A stretch of 11,383 bases of DNA from Hemicentrotus pulcherrimus. Taxonomy: Eukaryota > Echinodermata > Echinoidea > Camarodonta > Strongylocentrotidae. The notes under the pieces were generated by a model. The model saw nothing but the letters and a program-made list of their open reading frames with translations, ran no database searches and was not told the origin of the DNA. The stretch's first letter is position 1, and each line of letters begins with the position of its first letter. Location of the stretch: NCBI GenBank assembly GCA_003118195.1, contig BEXV01000772.1, forward strand, positions 56,660-68,042, given 5' to 3'. Made by a program: the position numbers and the translations under genes. Of the stretch, positions 8,564 through 11,383 are shown piece by piece.

Positions 8564-8948
8564 TTAAAGGGATCGTTTAACAATGTTAAATCTGAGATAC
8601 ACGACCCTATGTGTTATCAGTGTCTGCGATATAGTGACATATTGAAGCCCTAAAAAAATTGCGCTTCAAAATGATCAAGAGGTGCCTCAAAAAAATAAAA
8701 ATCTTTGAGTGACCGGTTTTACCATACTCGTTTTCCCCAATAGACTGTAGTGTTAAGAAAACCCTCAGGCGAACAGTTTTCAAAATTTGTTATTCCAATC
8801 ATAAATATCTCGATAATCAGACAGGCGATCGGCTTGTAAAATATATGGAGTTCCTGACTGACCTAAAGGTTTATAATTATCATTGCATCATGAGCTAAAT
8901 CCAGAATTTTGTTTCAGAATCTGAGACAAAGTTACCGGATCCCTTTAA
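8564..8948. mobile_element. MITE-like element, 385 bp, with TTAA-ended inverted repeats
   Basis: The left end TTAAAGGGATC (8564-8574) is the exact reverse complement of the right end GATCCCTTTAA (8938-8948), and weaker complementarity (GTTTAAC against GGTAAC) continues inward. The element has no coding capacity. Its left end is repeated at 41-109, showing it is dispersed. If TTAA is the target-site duplication, a piggyBac-type origin is possible, but the inner end begins AGGG and not the CCC typical of that superfamily, so the classification is open. It lies inside an intron of the minus-strand gene. Confidence 0.6.
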
Positions 8949-10508
8949 GGTAATGTTCACTGGTTGTAAACATTGATGGGGTAATAAAATGACTTCCTTA
9001 ATTGGATAATTTAAAAAATAAACCTTTGAGGGTAAAAGAACAACCCATGAAAAGTGCACTCTAAAACACCTGGATATTTGAAGAATCATAAGAGTAGTAA
9101 ATTTGTCAGGAGTGATCTGTCATTAGAAGATGTTGTAGTGGATTTACCCAAACAATTTGTTAATACATGTAGTTCACAGATCAAATTGTTTCTGAACTTG
9201 AAATTAACAGAATATGTTCTCTCCACTTTGATAAGTTTATAAAAAAAATAGCCAGTAATTCCAAGACATGAAAACCATTGGATAGGGGCAAACAACTGTT
9301 TTGCTGGACATAAACTCTTGTCTAATACCTAATATTGCCTGACTGGAGCCAGAGTGATATGACTTAACACCCTCCTTTCTTCAAACAGGTGATATGTCCC
9401 TTAAAAGCTTTCCAGGTTATCATTTCGCACGGCTTCACATTTCCTATAATGAGGTTTGGGATGACCTGAAAATCTTACGTGAGAAAAACCACTGCTAACG
9501 AGTGGATGCCTGTATTGTAAGAATAACTGTGTAATCTGAGTGATTTCCTCTGTAATCTGTTTAATTGCGGTAATTAGACAGGATTCCTCGAGTGACAGGA
9601 TATCCCTCCCAGGAATCAAAGGATATTATCACCTTTTAACGGTAATCCACAAACATGGGTTATGCAACTCTTCCCACAATCATATACACACTAAAATCTA
9701 GATTATTGGTGGAATTAATGAGACTTGAAAATTCTTTCAACCTTAAAACGACTTATATTCCAAATAGAGAAGCAGATTCATTGTAAAGAATAACATAATG
9801 GAATATTGTAATGGTTAAAATTTGAGCAATGTAATGAATTTTGTATGATAAGATCTTCTTATTAGAATGTTAAAGATAATTACAATTTCTTTAGCCTAAA
9901 TGAACATGAACAGTTACTTAATAGCTTTACAACAGTATAGACAAGGTACATAGCCATTTGGCTAATTGTTTGTTACATGTGCTTCACAATATGCAGCCAG
10001 TGTTGTTTGACACAAAGCAACATGTTACACATGCTGTTTTCGAATATATATTGCTTGCTGGAGAAAAAAAGATGTAACAGCAAAAAAAAATCAATTCATC
10101 CTTGTTTCGCCATTGCTATACAAACGTACATAGAAATATAAATAATGTGTTTCAAGCAAAAAGACTGCTGACTTCATGCGGCAGCTATAAAACCCAAATT
10201 TGTCTACAGATATTTCAATACACTTATTTTCACAATTTCATAATAATCATAAGTTCGTCTTTACAAGTCAAGGTTTCTTAAAGGTTAAAAAAAGTTGCTC
10301 ATTAGCATTACAATTCATTCTGGAACTGACTTGACATCAACTCTTGGCATTCTGTTGCAGGTTGATATGTTGAAATGGATGAAGTTTCTCCATGTGGTCC
10401 AGATTAAACGAACATCTTGCTGCCATGCTTACCACAAATATTCAGCCGCTTAGTCCTCCTCCTTCTTTATCAGGTGAAAACCTGAAATATAATAATAGTG
10501 GCACAAAC

Positions 10509-10561
10509 TCTCTTTTCTCTCTCTCTCTGTCTCTCAGTCTCTCTGTCTCTCCTCTCTCCTT
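10509..10561 (+). repeat. CT-rich microsatellite
   Basis: An imperfect CTCTCT tract with interspersed GT, lying 84-136 bases inside the intron from the donor at 10644. The transcript strand is GA-rich. Confidence 0.9.
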
Positions 10562-10644
10562 TTCGTTCTGTGTTCTAAATCCCTCTTCTCTCATTTCTCA
10601 TTCGAGTTCTAAAACATGCTACGCACACGTCCCATAAGACTTAC

Positions 10645-10820
10645 CACTAGGAGTACTAGCAGTGCTGTCTGAGTTCATAGCATTGTCTCTTCTCTCTCGT
10701 AATCTTTGCCTCCGTTCTTCTAACGTCATCGTCGTATCATCGTTTCCGTTACCGTTCTGTGATGAGTTGGGTGTGGTCGCTTCATCATTGTCTCGTACTG
10801 AACCGCCAACTCCTCTCCTC
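10645..10820 (-). CDS. Internal exon: Arg-rich amphipathic helix in a disordered linker
   Basis: The acceptor is TTACCTTACAG|G and the donor AGTG|GTAAGTCTT, both good matches to consensus. The 176-nt exon begins in phase 2 (one base finishing a codon from an unseen upstream exon), holds 58 full codons and leaves one base. It encodes a Gly/Arg start (RRGVGGSVRD), an Asn/Gly/Thr/Ser-rich linker, a predicted helix TLEERRQRLRERRDNAM, and a Ser/Thr tail (SDSTASTPSG). Mixed Glu/Arg helices like this appear after or between domains in several cytoskeletal regulators, including formins, but they are not diagnostic. This is the most upstream exon I can define; the gene continues beyond the right edge of the window. 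Confidence 0.75.
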
Positions 10821-11383
10821 CTGTAAGGTAACAAAAAATACTAGACAGTTAATCAAATATTCAACCCATATAGGTGATCCTTGGCATTTAAGATACTTTT
10901 TCAAATGAGTCAGATTTGGTGAAAGTGCACTGTGGGTACCACTCTCACAAATATGCCTAAACATTGAAAAGACACCTGGAATGTAAACCCACAAAAAAAG
11001 TTTGGAAACTGATATTAGAACGATTATAGATTATTATAATGGCATAATCATTGCTTTTATTAATTATATTAGAAAGAGCATTTATTCCTCTTTAAAAGTA
11101 AACCATATTTGTTATAATTTTACAGGTATGGAGTACGCCTAACATTAGAATAAGGGGCAAGGTTAAAGGTGAAAAGTTGCCCAATGAACTGGTAAGAACT
11201 GGTTCAGTGGTATTTATGCAGAGGACTCTTCTTTCTTTGACATACGAGAGTGTGATATTTATATCTCCCTCTCTCACCCTCCCTCCCTCCCTCATCCCTC
11301 TCTCCCTCTCTTACCCTCCCTCCCCCACCCTCTCTCCCTCCCTCATCCCTCTCTCCCTCCCTCATCCCTCTCTCCCTCTCTCA
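10821..11383 (-). other. Intron, incomplete at the window edge
   Basis: A phase-2 intron sequence ending at the acceptor TTACCTTACAG (10821-10831). Its 5' end lies beyond the window. Nothing coding is recognisable; the distal part is a pyrimidine minisatellite. Confidence 0.6.
11262..11383 (+). repeat. CCCT/CTCT pyrimidine minisatellite with a 19-bp subunit
   Basis: Nearly pure C/T sequence. The 19-base unit CCTCATCCCTCTCTCCCTC occurs exactly at 11290-11308, 11341-11359 and 11360-11378. The 51-base spacing between the first two copies suggests a higher-order repeat. The array runs off the window. Confidence 0.9.

Larger units (their letters stand above)
7213..10644 (-). other. Long intron (about 3.4 kb)
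   Basis: A phase-1 intron with donor GTAAGT at 10644 and acceptor TTGTAG ending at 7213. It holds a purine-rich tract (7785-8225), the 385-bp inverted-repeat element (8564-8948), a possible second small element (9387-9637) and a CT-rich run (10509-10561). I could not identify any other exon, although a phase-1 cassette exon would fit the frame. Confidence 0.6.
1301..10820 (-). other. Gene model: 3' part of a multi-exon gene (five exons, about 850 residues visible)
   Basis: The model joins exons 10820-10645, 7212-7102, 5438-5376, 4536-3946 and 2913-1301 on the minus strand. Each internal boundary has an AG acceptor and a GT donor, and the reading frame continues across all four junctions. At each one the upstream exon leaves one base of a codon and the next exon supplies two, giving the joined codons GGT, GAT, AAT and GAT. 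The three internal exons are 111, 63 and 591 nt, all multiples of three. The total is 2554 nt. The gene continues past the right edge, so the N-terminus is missing. The encoded tail is hydrophilic and mostly disordered in appearance, with no signal peptide or membrane segment visible. A formin-like identity is inferred only from DAD/WH2-like motifs in the last exon. Additional cassette exons inside the long introns cannot be excluded. Confidence 0.75.

Noticed and set aside
10392..10637. 81-residue + strand open frame
   Set aside because: Half of it is the CT microsatellite translated as Ser/Leu; no other support.

Overview
The window looks like nuclear DNA from an animal with long, AT-rich introns. 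Simple repeats, poly-A/T runs, a MITE-like dispersed repeat and canonical GT-AG splice signals all fit this. The style suggests a marine invertebrate such as an echinoderm or mollusc, but that is an impression only. There is no sign of bacterial gene organisation.

I find one gene, on the minus strand, and the window holds only its 3' part. Five exons can be chained in transcript order: 10820-10645, 7212-7102, 5438-5376, 4536-3946 and 2913-1301. Every junction has GT-AG signals and the phases agree throughout: the four introns inside the window are all phase 1, and the intron entering the first visible exon is phase 2. The exons sum to 2554 nt and encode about 850 residues ending at a TAA at 1301-1303. 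A long 3' UTR probably runs to an AATAAA (minus strand) at 492-497. The start codon and N-terminal domains lie beyond 11383.

The visible protein is a low-complexity, highly charged C-terminal tail. It contains an arginine-rich helix, a basic NLS-like patch, a Ser-rich linker and a long Asp/Glu-rich region. The last exon carries four spaced copies of a short amphipathic motif, roughly [D/E/N]-x-D-[LIV]-[ML]-x-[LFI]-L-x-[GS]-G, each preceded by basic residues. Two copies also have a GTWP box upstream. The motif resembles the Diaphanous autoregulatory domain (DAD) or WH2-type helices of formins, so a formin-like actin regulator is my leading but unproven identification. An AT-hook-like basic stretch and NLS-like patches leave a nuclear acidic protein open as the alternative.

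Layout: 1-490 is downstream flank with a partial repeat copy and a GA run; 490-1300 is the probable 3' UTR; 1301-4536 holds the two large exons; 4537-10644 is mostly intron with two small exons, a purine-rich tract (about 7785-8225) and a 385-bp inverted-repeat-ended element (8564-8948). The 10645-10820 exon follows, and the right end is an intron closing in a pyrimidine-rich minisatellite.
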